Notes under the pieces: generated by a model | What the model was told of the DNA's origin: nothing | What the model saw: only the letters and a program-made list of their open reading frames with translations | The model's database searches: none | Source: Protopterus annectens | Taxonomy: Eukaryota > Chordata > Ceratodontiformes > Protopteridae | Assembly (NCBI RefSeq): GCF_019279795.1 | Contig: NC_056725.1 | Span: 1,745,762,720 to 1,745,826,719, forward strand | Reading direction: 5' to 3' | Length of the DNA stretch: 64,000 bases | Position numbers and translations under genes: made by a program | Shown here: positions 1 to 10,320 of the stretch, piece by piece | Numbering within the stretch: the first letter of the stretch is position 1 | Layout: the number at the start of each line of letters is the position of its first letter

Positions 1-231
1 TTTTTTCAGGAGAGAGTAGGATGTTGGGGAGGGATAGTAGGTATATTTGGGGAGGTAGGTTGGGTAGGTTAACAGACAAAACAGACAAGATGCATACAAG
101 GGCAATATATGACACATGTGGGCAGTAAACACCTTGATGGAGAGGGGTGTTTGGAAATCAGAAGCCCATGAACCCCCTAGGGGAAACAATGGGACTGAGG
201 TCCCCACCTATGGGCAGTCACCACTGCACCT

Positions 232-555
232 TCACAGCCCTGAAGGTGGCTTTGCTGAGGGCTGAGTAGGAGGGCCAGGCCAACTGTCTAGTTGCAACAT
301 GCGGCCCTCAAGCTGATCTCCGAACTCCCTGTGAAGCTCGCTATGCACCATGCCCCGGACCTGTTGACAGGTGACAGTGTCCTGCCTGTACCCATTCACA
401 GGGGGGCGAGCCCCATCCCCTGAGGCAGTTTCACCTAAAGGTGGTGCAGGACCAATGGACGTGGAGGTCCCAGGGTGGGCCCCAGATGTGCTGGTGCCTG
501 GTGCCACGGCCAGCTGAGGTGGGACAGGTGGGTCTGCCATGACCGGCCTTCCCAA
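232..555 (-). pseudogene. Possible second exon of the Myb/SANT-like reading frame
   Basis: This is an open frame of 107 codons on the minus strand. Its first half is rich in Pro, Ser and Thr. It ends in a polar, helix-prone stretch containing QQVRGMVHSELHREFG. It lies about 2.8 kb downstream, in the same orientation, of the Myb/SANT-like exon at 3379-3726. A usable AG acceptor lies just upstream of codon 1. Harbinger-type and NAIF1-like proteins often have a Pro-rich linker and a helical tail after the Myb-like domain, so a second exon is a reasonable guess. It could equally be a chance open frame in GC-rich sequence, since no catalytic or metal-binding motif is visible. Confidence 0.25.
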
Positions 556-1089
556 ATGTGTTATGGTGTTTCAATTTTACAACATATGTGGGTTAGTAAT
601 AGTCAACACATTCCAGGATTAGGTATAACAGCATGCATATATATTCCCCTTTACCCAAAACACCAGATATGGAACAGTTGCATAGCAAACTGAACACATG
701 CATATATGGAACCACAGTGGCCATTACAACAGCATGCAGTTACACTGATAGCACCATGCCACCAATGTGGGAGCATTTCAACATGGCACATGCATAGAAA
801 CAAATTTAAATATTTATCAGACAATAGGACATATTAACAATTTAGCTTCTGCTTTTGAAAAAAACATTTTTATAAGCATTTCAGGTTTGTGCTGGTAATA
901 CTTATATTTAACAAATCAATTTTAACTAAGGTTTATGTTTGAAGCATTTTATATAACAAAATATATATACATATCTATTTATTATATCTGTTTATTATAT
1001 ATACTTTTGGTTTTAACTTTTAGATTCATTTACCTTTAAGGTTCATGTGTTTTAATGCATTTTGCATGTGTAATTGAATTTATTCACTC
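556..1089. other. No recognisable gene; AT-rich sequence
   Basis: I see only AT-rich sequence with short TATA-like runs. No coding or repeat structure could be supported. Confidence 0.5.
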
Positions 1090-1094
1090 TTTGG

Positions 1095-1235
1095 TTCATT
1101 TGAATTAGATTAGTTTATTTATTCATCAAAGGAAGAGAGAGAGGTTAGGTATCTGATGAAGTTATTGTGATGAAAACGTATGTGGATTAACTTTACAGTG
1201 TTATTGTGCTGTTGCTTGTGCTTTGCAATTCCGTT
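1095..1235 (+). other. Possible Penelope-like element 3' tail with hammerhead-like core
   Basis: The plus strand has ctgatgaag near 1152, a short potential stem, then gaaa near 1171. It is followed by a tail resembling the end of the palindromic PLE near 22 kb (ttgcttgtgct). The stem I pairing is poor and no coding sequence is attached, so this is a weak call made by analogy with the clearer PLE ends in the window. Confidence 0.25.
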
Positions 1236-1489
1236 TGCTGTGATGTGCTGCTGTGATTTAGCTTGCTGTGGATTGTTTTTCTGCTTGTTCATTAAAGCAG
1301 TAGTCCGTTTTGCTGAGCTTCCTGTGTGCCTTACTTCAGGTTTAATAGGACGTATGCCCCAACAGTAGATTTAATGCAGCACATACCGATTGAGTTGTGT
1401 ATTTAGTTTATTGTTGCAGATATGGTGGGTGGAGAGAAAGATGTCAATTAACAACTAGTATTTTCCTGTAGTTCTCATTGCTTTCCTAT

Positions 1490-3060
1490 TCAGTGCTGTG
1501 ATCTGCACCTTACAGATATTAGTACACTACCCTATGGCCTTAGTTTGGACAGTGGTATGGATGTTGACAACTATATACATGAACTGAGATTTGCCTGCAG
1601 TATACACCTCTTACCTGGTATACCTGTGTATTGTTTGTTAACACTACTTAAGTGTTTCTACACATATTCTCAGATTCTAGGTTGATGTTATGCACATACC
1701 TGTCCATCTTTTATTGCACACACTCTGGGCATGTCTTGACCACATGCAGGTGAACTGGGACATATTTTGACTATTGCCCTGTTAAACCTTTGATGAATTG
1801 TACAATGATAGTTTTTTTTTATTGACATTTTCCAAATATGTACAGGCCTGATAGTCAGTTATATGACATGACATGCTGCCTACATGTCAGTGATTAGCAC
1901 ACCAATATGCCGGGGGACAGGGTAACAGCTGGGAGATATGGGCCAAATAATTGGACATTCTGGACAATTCTGTACACTTGTGGGGTATGATTCTGCATAC
2001 AACTTACTACCACTCCCAGGATTCCAACCATGGCTGTGTCTGCTGACAATAAAACAGTGTCCATCACAGTTGAGCATGCTATATAGATATTGCTGTGTAT
2101 CTCTTGTCTGATTTCTGTCTATAATTCTCCTGTGGTGTTACAATCTGACCTTGTAATTACAACACTCTTATACAGGATTTCCTAGACAGTTTTATTATGT
2201 AGCACAGTGTGGGTTACAGTGATGAGTAATACTTTTTATTCAGAGCAACTGCAAAACTAACAATGTCATACAATACCAGAGTAAACAGTACCAGTACAAG
2301 ATATCAAGCTTTTATTTCTAGGAACAGTGTTCATATCTGACAGACCTATGGGAGCAATGTTTGTTAGCACTACCTGAATGTTGTCACACAAATTACCAGA
2401 TTCCACATTAGTATTATGCACATACGTCTCACTCTGTTACTGTACTCACTCTGGTCACAGCTTGACAACATGGGGGTGTAGATGGGACATACTTGGCTTA
2501 TTACTCTCATAACATTTTGGGGAGTTACTAGAGTGACAGGTTTGTTCTTATAGATGTCTGACAATCAGTTATATTTCTTGTTTGCTGCCTAAACATCTGG
2601 GATCATCCCACTGATTTGCCAGGAGGAACAGGGTGACAGGTAGCAGATATGGTCTGATTTACTGGACATTCCGGACATATCTGTACAGTTGTGGGGTTTG
2701 ATTCTGCATACAGCCTACTACCACTCCTAGGATTCGAACCATGGCTGAAAATACAACAGTTCATGTCTCATTTGAATGTGCTATTTGGATTATGTTGTCT
2801 GCCTTTTCACTGTTTTCTGTCTAAGTCTCTCTCAGCTGTACTCTATGACCTCTTGGGATTACAACAGTTATATATAGACATTCCTACACATTTATTTATA
2901 TAGCACAGTGTGGGTAACAGTGCTTAATACAACAGTACTATTAAGATATTGCAACTCTACATTACTATATAATACCAGAGTAAACACATGCAGTCCAGCG
3001 GTTAGACATTTACTGTCAGGCTATTATGCTTTTATTTACATACAACCTATATGAGACTCT
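1490..3060. repeat. Diverged ~700-bp tandem repeat (about 2.2 units)
   Basis: Similar blocks recur at an offset of about 700 bp. The block with gattctgcatacaa is near 1987 and its partner near 2690. The block gcacagtgtgggt is near 2203 and 2902. The block ataccagagtaaaca is near 2270 and 2973. The matches are interrupted by many substitutions, so the duplication is old. No coding content was recognised in the unit. Confidence 0.6.
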
Positions 3061-3378
3061 TCTTGCCATATTATCTGGTGTATGGAGTACGTGCCTTAAA
3101 TGATACAGGTTTTATACAGGCAATTAACTTACTACTACTTTTAGATTTATTTCCTATGACAGTACATGCAAGAGTATTACTAACCTGCCTCGCATCACAA
3201 CCACTGCAGTCTACAGGCATGGGCTTCCTGGTTCACAGCCCACTCATCTGCCACTGTGAAAGACATAAGAGGAATATATAGCCATACCTATCCATAATAT
3301 ACATGAGCTGGCAATTATTAAACAGGTAGTGGACTGATACTTACACATGGCTGGGACATCCCCTGTCCTCCTAGCCTC

Positions 3379-3726
3379 TTAGATCCACTGATCCAAGAGA
3401 TCCCCCTTTCTCTGCTTCAGGTCGGCATAGTGATGCCTGACCTGCTCACCAGTTTGGGGTATGCCAGTGGCACTGGTGAGGTCACGGGCGAGACAGTCCT
3501 AGGCTTCCACTTTGTATTGGGAACCCTGGTACTGGCCCTGCAGCAGTCTCTGGTCATGGTCCTTCACAAGGAGTCCTGCCATGACTCTGGACTCCTGGAT
3601 GCCCCAGCTCTGCACCCGAAAGCGCATACCCTCTCCTATATCAGACATAGTGCCTACAGGAGAAAGCTGCAACCAGTTATGAGATGTATTCCTGCCTGTT
3701 GCGTTTAAATAGGGCAGGTTTCCCAC
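3379..3726 (-). pseudogene. Myb/SANT-like DNA-binding domain exon, broken
   Basis: Read on the minus strand, the frame contains ESRVMAGLLVKDHDQRLL, then YQGSQYKVEA. After one in-frame TAG (about 3499-3501, where a Trp codon would fit) it continues with TSATGIPQTGEQVRHHYADL and KQRKGDLLDQW. This is the spacing of the Myb/SANT-like (Myb_DNA-bind_5-type) domain found in Harbinger transposon ORF1 proteins and in NAIF1-like host proteins, which bind DNA in the nucleus. A second stop lies at 3379-3381, and a donor-like GTAAGTAT is about 35 bp further on. A decayed Harbinger ORF1 exon is the most likely source. A host-gene pseudogene is possible. Confidence 0.5.
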
Positions 3727-4172
3727 ACTTTGCCATAATTGGACGGTTTTGAAAATGCTAAGGTATGGGCAAACTTGCTTACCTAAGGCTGGTATTACTT
3801 AAAGGGGTATGCCAATGGCCTACACATTACTTACACCTACTAAGCTGGGCTGTTCAATGCTTAGGGTTGCTTAAATTTTAATTTGCATTAAATTTGCTTT
3901 TTGGCATTGATTTATTATTCATTGCATGTTATATATGTGTTTGGTATCCATGATTCATGTGTACGTACACTGTATGGGGTCCTTGTGTTTATTAGGGGAT
4001 TTCAGCACTTTATTACAATGACACCTCACATCTGGGATTAATGCAGTAGTCCAGTTCACATATTTATGTTATGTAGTAGGTTATACAACATAAAACTGCA
4101 TATAGATTCTTTTCACATGTTAAGTTTGAATTTTCTATAATGAGGATCTGTTTGGTGATACCTCAATCGTAT

Positions 4173-4265
4173 GTACTGCTGTAATGGCTTGGTGGTTAAC
4201 TACTGTGACTGTAGTGTATAGGGTCTCGGGTTCACGACCTACAAAGGCTGTTTATTTTGTTTCTG
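4173..4265 (+). repeat. tRNA-like SINE head (weak)
   Basis: An A-box-like tggttaactactg and a B-box-like gggttcacgacc are spaced roughly as in a tRNA-derived polymerase III promoter. The B box is imperfect and no SINE body or target-site duplication could be defined. Confidence 0.3.
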
Positions 4266-4309
4266 GCCAGAACAGCGGCTGATGCATACAGAGTGATTAA
4301 GGCACTTTT

Positions 4310-4515
4310 AAGCAATTGTAAGTGGGTTTGCGTGGGTTTGCGCGAAGGTAAGCAATGCTAACCTCTGGTTAAATATGCTTACAGAGAGTTAGTTTCAATA
4401 TTGCTTAACCTGTGTGCACATTGCTTACCCCACTCAAATGGGCTTAAACCCACTTACTACTGCTTAAATATGCTTACTCTTGCTTACTAGTGCTTACTCC
4501 CGCTTACCACTGCAC
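4310..4515. repeat. Degenerate cluster of gcttac/gcttaa hexamers
   Basis: The hexamer tgctta, followed by a or c, recurs more than ten times in about 200 bp, along with a partial gtgggtttgcg duplication. The spacing is irregular. It looks like a decayed simple repeat, although clustered protein-binding sites cannot be excluded. Confidence 0.45.
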
Positions 4516-4799
4516 TAATTTAGACAGTAATGTCACATGGTTCTTGGGGAGGTGGTAGATTTGGAAACTGTATGGATTTATCATTCATTACACATTTTAC
4601 CTTCCATTTGTATCCCTGATTCCTGTGTACATATACTGTATGGGGCACTTGTGATTATCTGTGGAATTTACAACAATATAGCAATGACAACTCACATCTG
4701 CATTTACTGCAGTACTCCAGTTCACAAATATATGTTATTGAGTAGGTTATGCAACAAAAATATTGGTCATAAAGTGATTTGACATGGAAAATGGAATGT

Positions 4800-4876
4800 A
4801 CTGGAGTGGGATTCGAACCGGGAATGACTGCTAGTAAGGCAAATGCTCTGCCCACTACACTATTACAGCACTGCTT
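4800..4876 (-). repeat. tRNA-like sequence: SINE head or tRNA pseudogene
   Basis: The minus strand reads gtagtgggcagagc (A-box-like) and then ggttcgaatccc, a perfect B box, about 35 bp later. A possible anticodon stem with loop cttacta lies between them. The acceptor stem pairs poorly, so a functional tRNA gene is unlikely. A tRNA-derived SINE or tRNA pseudogene fits best. Confidence 0.5.
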
Positions 4877-4879
4877 CAT

Positions 4880-6565
4880 TTGCATATATCTTGCTTTTTA
4901 TCCTCTTGTGCCATTTAAGCTGCATTAAACATAGCTAAGCAATGGGCAGACCCATGCACCTATGATTAAATTTAACTTGTTTCAGAAAAAATAGAACTTC
5001 TTTATAGTTCATGTTTTAAATATTGCTCTTATAAACTTTGGGTGATGTTGCTGGGGGTATGCAAACACCTATGAGCAGTCTCACTCATTCTTATTCCTAT
5101 ACTGCTGTTCTTGATTGCAGGGGAGTGTATATTCTGAGAGCTCTGCTCTCAGACACGTCCCCTGCACTTGTACACATTCCATGTCCATTTAGGAGCTCAG
5201 GCTGGGGGCCTTCATTGATATGCATGGCATGCTGCCATCCTGCTCCTAAATGGTCACTTCCATGCAGGACTAAGCTAGTCCGGCACGGAAGGATAGTGAA
5301 TCCGGGGGTTTATCTTTAGTAAACTTGACATTGTTAGCACAGTATCTACAAAGCTCATTTGTGCATATAATCACAAAGTTTGAATTTTCATTACAAATTC
5401 TTAACTCTAGTTTCCATTTTGTTGTCCTGCATGTTAATATAGATCTCATTTCAATGCAATTACTTCCATAAGAATTATTTGTTTTCCTTCTCATTCATGA
5501 CATTTTATTTGTATTTTATAAACACATACTTTTTTACTCATTTATTATTTTAGCTGTGTTATACTACTGTAATTTGCTCAATTCAGTTATGCAGCTTTTG
5601 ATAAGACCACATTTCATTTGGTCATGGAGAAAGTCACCAACCAGGAAACAATGACCCATCATAATGTATACCAATTTATAATAAAATTGTTTTATGTAGT
5701 AGGGTGACCCCCTGCAGCCCTCATATGGGGCTGTTTGACTCCTCACACCTCTTATTTATATACACTAACTCCAAGACTGCACACAACTGGGAAGAAAGTA
5801 AATATCCCCTTCCATAATGCTGTGTCACTTTAGCATTCAGTAACGCAATTCTTCCTGATCTGTGAATTTTTCTCTAGCACCAAATGAAACATCTCCATAT
5901 GAGCCATGAGTTGTAGCACCTCTCCCAATAGAGCAAAAGTAATACAAAATGGTGAAGCATATACATAATTAAGTACAGAAATACCTTCCTTACCCTAACA
6001 TAATACACATAGAATTAAACAGAGGTGGAAAAGATAATGCATCAATAAAGCCCATGTCCATGAACTAGAACTCAGATATAATTGTGTACCAATTAGAAAT
6101 CTTTGAAGACACATCCCTTGTCAAAGTCTAGGAACACTACACTAAGGAAGTAAGTGTTTTGACTAGCTTTCACACACAAACCCTTTGGTTAACTGCTCCA
6201 GCTGTTCTAGCTTTTCACTGCTGATGTAGCTTACAACTGGCTATGCTTTTCAAGCTTCCTCCGTTCTTTAAATGTATGTGATTCATACACAGCTAAACCA
6301 GGGAAAAGAGAGGAAGTGAAACTGCAGATCCTCTTTCTTAATCGGATACATGATCTGGTCTCCAGACCCTTTATACCCCCAGCTCACTAAGGATGCACCC
6401 AGAATTAAGTACAGACAGAACAGTATCTTCCTTTGTAATGCAATACACAAGTAATGAGAGGAAGGAGAAAACAGAAAGTGTATCAAAAAACTGCCAGAAC
6501 TGTAATTCATGTACATGTCATAAACGGGGTCATAAACCGGACAAGCATGAACTCATTTCAGGTCA
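4880..6565. other. No recognisable gene
   Basis: Only short open frames without recognisable motifs are present. A GC-richer patch near 5040-5320 contains an imperfect inverted pair (ccatttaggag and ctcctaaatgg near 5183 and 5247) and may be remnant transposon DNA. Nothing firmer can be said. Confidence 0.4.
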
Positions 6566-6569
6566 GGGC

Positions 6570-7440
6570 ACCTAAGCCTATTGTATAAGGTATGCCTCAG
6601 GGCTCTGTTTAAGGGCCTTTTCTATTTAACTCATTTGTGCTCAGTGTCTCTTAAGAACCCAATAATATGTTGTAAATTTGCTGATGATTCCAAAGTAGCT
6701 TTACCTATTATGAATCCATTTGATCATGTTATTCTGCAAACACAGCTAGACAACTTGACTTCTTAGTCAACACATCAGCCTAGAGTTTAATCCCACGAAA
6801 CTGGTGTCATACACATTGGTAAACAAAACTGGGATTACCCATACACCATTAATTGTAGTCTCATTAATCATACAGATTATAAAGGTCTTGCAATCATCAT
6901 AAATAATATATATCTATATAAAAAAGGTCTTGCAATCATCATAAATAATATATATCTATATAAATCTGCTGGTGTTATGAGCTTAATACTATCAGCTGTC
7001 ACCTCAAGGATCCCTATAGCTTTCACTTTATATGTTACTCGTGTTAGAGTATATGTTAAATAAGGCTTATCTTTCTGCCTTTATGCAGAATCTGACATCA
7101 AGAAATTAGAGTAAGTTCAGTTAACTTTTACCTATAAAATCACTTCTAATAAGAATATATCTTATGACAGGAGTTTAGAGACACTAAACTTGTACTTCAT
7201 GTTTCATAGGCGAAAAAGTGACTTCATTAAAGCATTCAATTGCAAACATAACATGATTGTGGCTTCTAACCTAAATATGCCATTAATAAATGATTGTATT
7301 CAAACCCATGAAAATAATAATTTAATATTAAATATTGACAGTGCAAAGTCCCAAAATATGAGCAAAATGTTTTTCAGTGCAGATTGAAAAGCTAAGAAAT
7401 ATGTTACTGTTATAAGTCAGAAAGGATACATCATTCCGAA
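6570..7440 (+). pseudogene. Decayed LINE reverse transcriptase fragment (CR1/L2/Rex-like)
   Basis: Scattered across frames are recognisable pieces of a non-LTR reverse transcriptase. A PQGSV-like segment is near 6595, then KFADDSKVALP near 6672 (the catalytic A-DD box). Further on are DIKKLE near 7100, RSLETLNLYFMFHRRKSDFI near 7165-7220 and a run of polar residues to 7387. These match the palm and C-terminal region of CR1/L2/Rex-type LINEs, where RxxxLNLxxLxxRRxxxDLI is usual. Numerous frameshifts and stops make it non-functional. An exact 42-bp tandem duplication interrupts it at 6881-6964. Confidence 0.6.
6881..6964. repeat. Exact 42-bp tandem duplication
   Basis: The 42-bp unit that begins aaaggtcttgcaatcatcat occurs twice head to tail with no differences, which points to a recent slippage or duplication event inside the old LINE fragment. 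Confidence 0.85.
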
Positions 7441-7627
7441 GATTCAGTTAGATAGTTTTTTTTGGAGGGGGTCATGGATTTAGACCTTTATTTGTTGGTC
7501 ACATACTCCGTGAAGGTCCTCTGTAGCCCAATGAGTTTGTTCTGCTGAACTTCAAACTTTTATTTGAATATCTAGCCTCTCAGGCTAACTGATCTGCCTG
7601 CACTATGACTGCACTATTGAAGCAGCT

Positions 7628-8275
7628 GAAAGCATACCAAGGGAAGCCCTCACCTCCTGAAGATGGTTCCACTTCATATAATTGAATTATCATTTCATCA
7701 AATTGCAAAACATCGAGACCAAATTGTTGAAAACTCAAATCGTCGAAAACTCATAACATCGAATCTCAAATCATTGAAAACTATAAAGCAACCAGAAATA
7801 ACACCCCGGACACTGTTTACTACATTTCTGCAGGGGGGCAAGCCCCTCTGCACCCCCCATGTGGGGGGCTCCGCCCGCCCCATACCCCCCGTACATTAAA
7901 TATACCAACTCACTGTAGTGTGACCTTGGAGTTGGTATATTTAATGTACGGGGGGTGCAGGGGGGCTTGCCCTCCTGCATAAACGTAGTAAAAACTCTGT
8001 GGGATGTTATTTCTAGTTGCTTTACTGTTTTCAATGATTTGAGATTCGATGTTATGAGTTTTCAACAATTTCAGTTTTTGACGATTTGGTCTCGATGTTT
8101 GCAATTTGATGAAATGATAATTCGACGATATGAAGTGGAACCCTGAAGACATACTAAGGGAAGCCTTCACCTCCTGAAGACATACCAAGGGAAGCCCTCA
8201 CCACTTGAAGACATACAAAGGGAAGCACTCACCTCTTGAAGACATACCAAGGGAAGCACTCACCTCTTTAGTGCT
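7628..8275 (+). repeat. 31-bp minisatellite interrupted by a foldback transposon
   Basis: The unit (c)ctgaagacataccaaggg plus gaagcactcacct recurs at 31 bp. About one unit lies left of the insertion (7628-7664) and about four lie to its right (8143-8275). The array was split by the palindromic element at 7665-8142. Confidence 0.7.
7665..8142. mobile_element. Palindromic (foldback) non-autonomous DNA transposon
   Basis: The whole 478 bp is an inverted repeat with arms of about 220 bp. The left end is ggttccacttcatat and the right end is its complement atatgaagtggaacc. The centre is near 7910, with gtacattaaatataccaact on one side and its complement on the other. The flanks are ctgaagat (7657-7664) and ctgaagac (8143-8150), an 8-bp target-site duplication with one mismatch. 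This size is typical of hAT-like and some other superfamilies. The left arm has extra GC-rich sequence. It encodes no transposase, and the superfamily is not certain. Confidence 0.75.
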
Positions 8276-8403
8276 GAGCTCTAAGACTCTGAAAAGGGAC
8301 AAAGGGATAGTGTTTCCAGAAGTCTGGATACAGCAGTATGAGTTCTGGTTCAGTGAGCTTGTTGATGTGCTCTCTGCATTCTGCCATTTTTGTCCAATTG
8401 TCT

Positions 8404-8557
<154 letters not shown>

Positions 8558-8741
8558 GGATTATATTCTGAATCATCATGAATAACATTTTTGAATTAGA
8601 CACTGTTGATCAAAGTGGTTGACACTAATATATAATCACTGTGCACCACAGTCAAAATAGAACAATCACAAAAGTAAACCAAACACTTTACATTTGTCAT
8701 TGCAAACCTAGCAGTAAAAACCTACCCAGCTGTTAACAAAA

Positions 8742-8955
8742 AGTACAGTTTTGTACCTACCATAAATGTAGATGTTCGAGTGTTCACACTGCTGCAGTCA
8801 TCACACTTGGGTTATCCTGCCATCAGGCGGTCCCGCAGTCGTCCAGAGTTCCAAAGTTTTGGTCCGGCGTTGGTCCTGTTGCTTCTTTCCTGACGTCAGT
8901 GCGCCAGGGGTATAGAAGATGCAACCAACGCCATTTTCTTTAATTTTTCTTGCCC
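8742..8955. repeat. DIRS left inverted terminal repeat
   Basis: This segment is the reverse complement, with scattered mismatches, of 14037-14219. Shared blocks include ttggtccggcgttggt and tgacgtcagtgcgccagggg. The outer edge (8743-8799) is also complementary to 9109-9165 in the internal complementary region. Confidence 0.9.
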
Positions 8956-9108
8956 CAGATGTCAGGTGCCCCCAAATAAGTAGGTAATACGTATAAAATA
9001 AAAACAATAGCTTCAGTCACAAGCAAATACAGCCCACAAAGGTTGTATAGGATAGAAAGGTATAGATAAGGCCAGCTAGTTCAGAGGGGATGGAGGGAGG
9101 GTAACCTG

Positions 9109-9208
9109 GACTGCAGCAGTGTGAACACTCGAACTTCTACATTTATGGTAGGTGCAAAACTGTACTATGTTCATCGTGTTACACTGCTGCAGTCATCACA
9201 CTTGGGTA
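9109..9208. repeat. DIRS internal complementary region (ICR)
   Basis: Positions 9109-9165 are the reverse complement of the left outer edge (8743-8799), with two mismatches in the 45 bp checked most closely. Positions 9167-9208 are the reverse complement of the right outer edge (about 14178-14219). The two halves meet at ctgtac|tatgttc. In the DIRS replication model this segment templates the joining of the two termini into a circle. It lies 3' of the recombinase gene, as expected. Confidence 0.9.
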
Positions 9209-9289
9209 GAATCCCAAAGCTAAGGTTGGGTGGCTGGTCTATAAAGAGTTAGGATTGGCTATGAGACCCTGCAGAACTGCAGTGGCAAA

Positions 9290-10320
9290 TCATGCTCTGG
9301 ATTTAGAGCAAAGAGGCAGGTGGTAATGCTTGGTAAAGGTGTGCACTGAACTCCAAGTTGCAGCCTCCAATATTTCCTTGGTAGGTACTCCTCTGAGAAA
9401 GGCTGCTGAATTGGCTGTAGCTCTGGTGGAATGTGGCCTAATGCTATTTGGGACTGATTTCCCATGCTGTGTGTAGCAGTAACGAATACAGTGTCCTATC
9501 CATTTGGATATTGTCTGTTTGAGACAGCCTTGCCCTGTGATCCAGCAGCATATGCTACAAACAGTTGTTCAGTTTTTCTGACAGCTTTTGTTTTGTCCAA
9601 GTAGAAGCGTAGCTGCCTGTGTATGTCCAAAGAATGCAGAAGTTTCTCCCCTTTATTCTGGGGGTTTGGATACAAAGTTGGCAAATGGATGGTTTGGTTA
9701 AGAGCGACACTAGATACCACCTTTGGCATAAAAGTAGGGATTGTCCTTAAAGAAACCCTGTCCTGATGAAAAATTATAAAAGGTTCCACTGCCATTAATG
9801 CTTGTAGTTCTGAGACTCTTTGTGCTGAAGTTACTGCCAGGAGAAGAGCTGTTTTCCATGATAAAAATTTTAGATCAGCTGTATTGGCTGGCTCAAAAGG
9901 TGGCAGGGTCAGCTTTTCTAAAACAAAATTAAGGTCCCAGGTTGGTGTTGGTGCTCTCCGGGGCGGTCTTATGTTTTTAGCCCCTCTGAGGTACTGCTTT
10001 AGCAAGGGATGAGAGAATAAAGGAGGATCTGTGTTATAATGTGCTGAAATGGCAGAGGCATTGATCTTAATTGATGAGAAGGATAGGCCTCTGTCCAGCA
10101 TCTCAGTTAAGTATTGTAAAATCTGAGGAATGTTTGGAACAAGAGGATCTAGGCTTTGAGCTTGGTTCCAGGCGCAGAATCTCTTCCATTTTTCTGAGTA
10201 AGCTTTCCTAGTGCTAGGCCTCCTGGCTTCCAAAATGACATCCATAACAGCTTTAGAGAGAGGTGTTGCCTGTTTGACTAATAAAAATGCCATGCAGCTA
10301 GGTTTAGGGTTTTGAGCTGA
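9290..10320 (-). pseudogene. DIRS tyrosine recombinase (integrase), frameshifted
   Basis: The enzyme would resolve and integrate the circular DNA intermediate. The frame begins near AVMDVILEARRPSTRKAYSE, a typical SAM-like N-terminal core. The first catalytic Arg is in SAQRVSELQAL. Near 9530 one base seems to be missing, which shifts the frame. The other frame then gives HSTR (the HxxR box) and the tyrosine in FTKHYHL, and ends at a stop at 9290-9292. All catalytic residues (R, HxxR, Y) are therefore still encoded, but split over two frames. Its start overlaps the end of the methyltransferase-like region in another frame, as is common in DIRS. The open frame upstream to 11265 is only an overlap with the polymerase region. 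Confidence 0.88.

Noticed and set aside
2725-2750. Perfect ggttcgaatcc (B box) on the minus strand
   Set aside because: No A box at the right distance, and the surrounding sequence is the diverged 700-bp repeat. The partner unit has a mutated version.
4800-4876. Functional tRNA-Val gene
   Set aside because: The anticodon-like loop and B box are present, but the acceptor stem does not pair well. A SINE head or pseudogene is safer.
5038-5319. 93-codon plus-strand open frame as a gene
   Set aside because: No recognisable motif, and part of it overlaps an inverted repeat. It is probably non-coding transposon debris.
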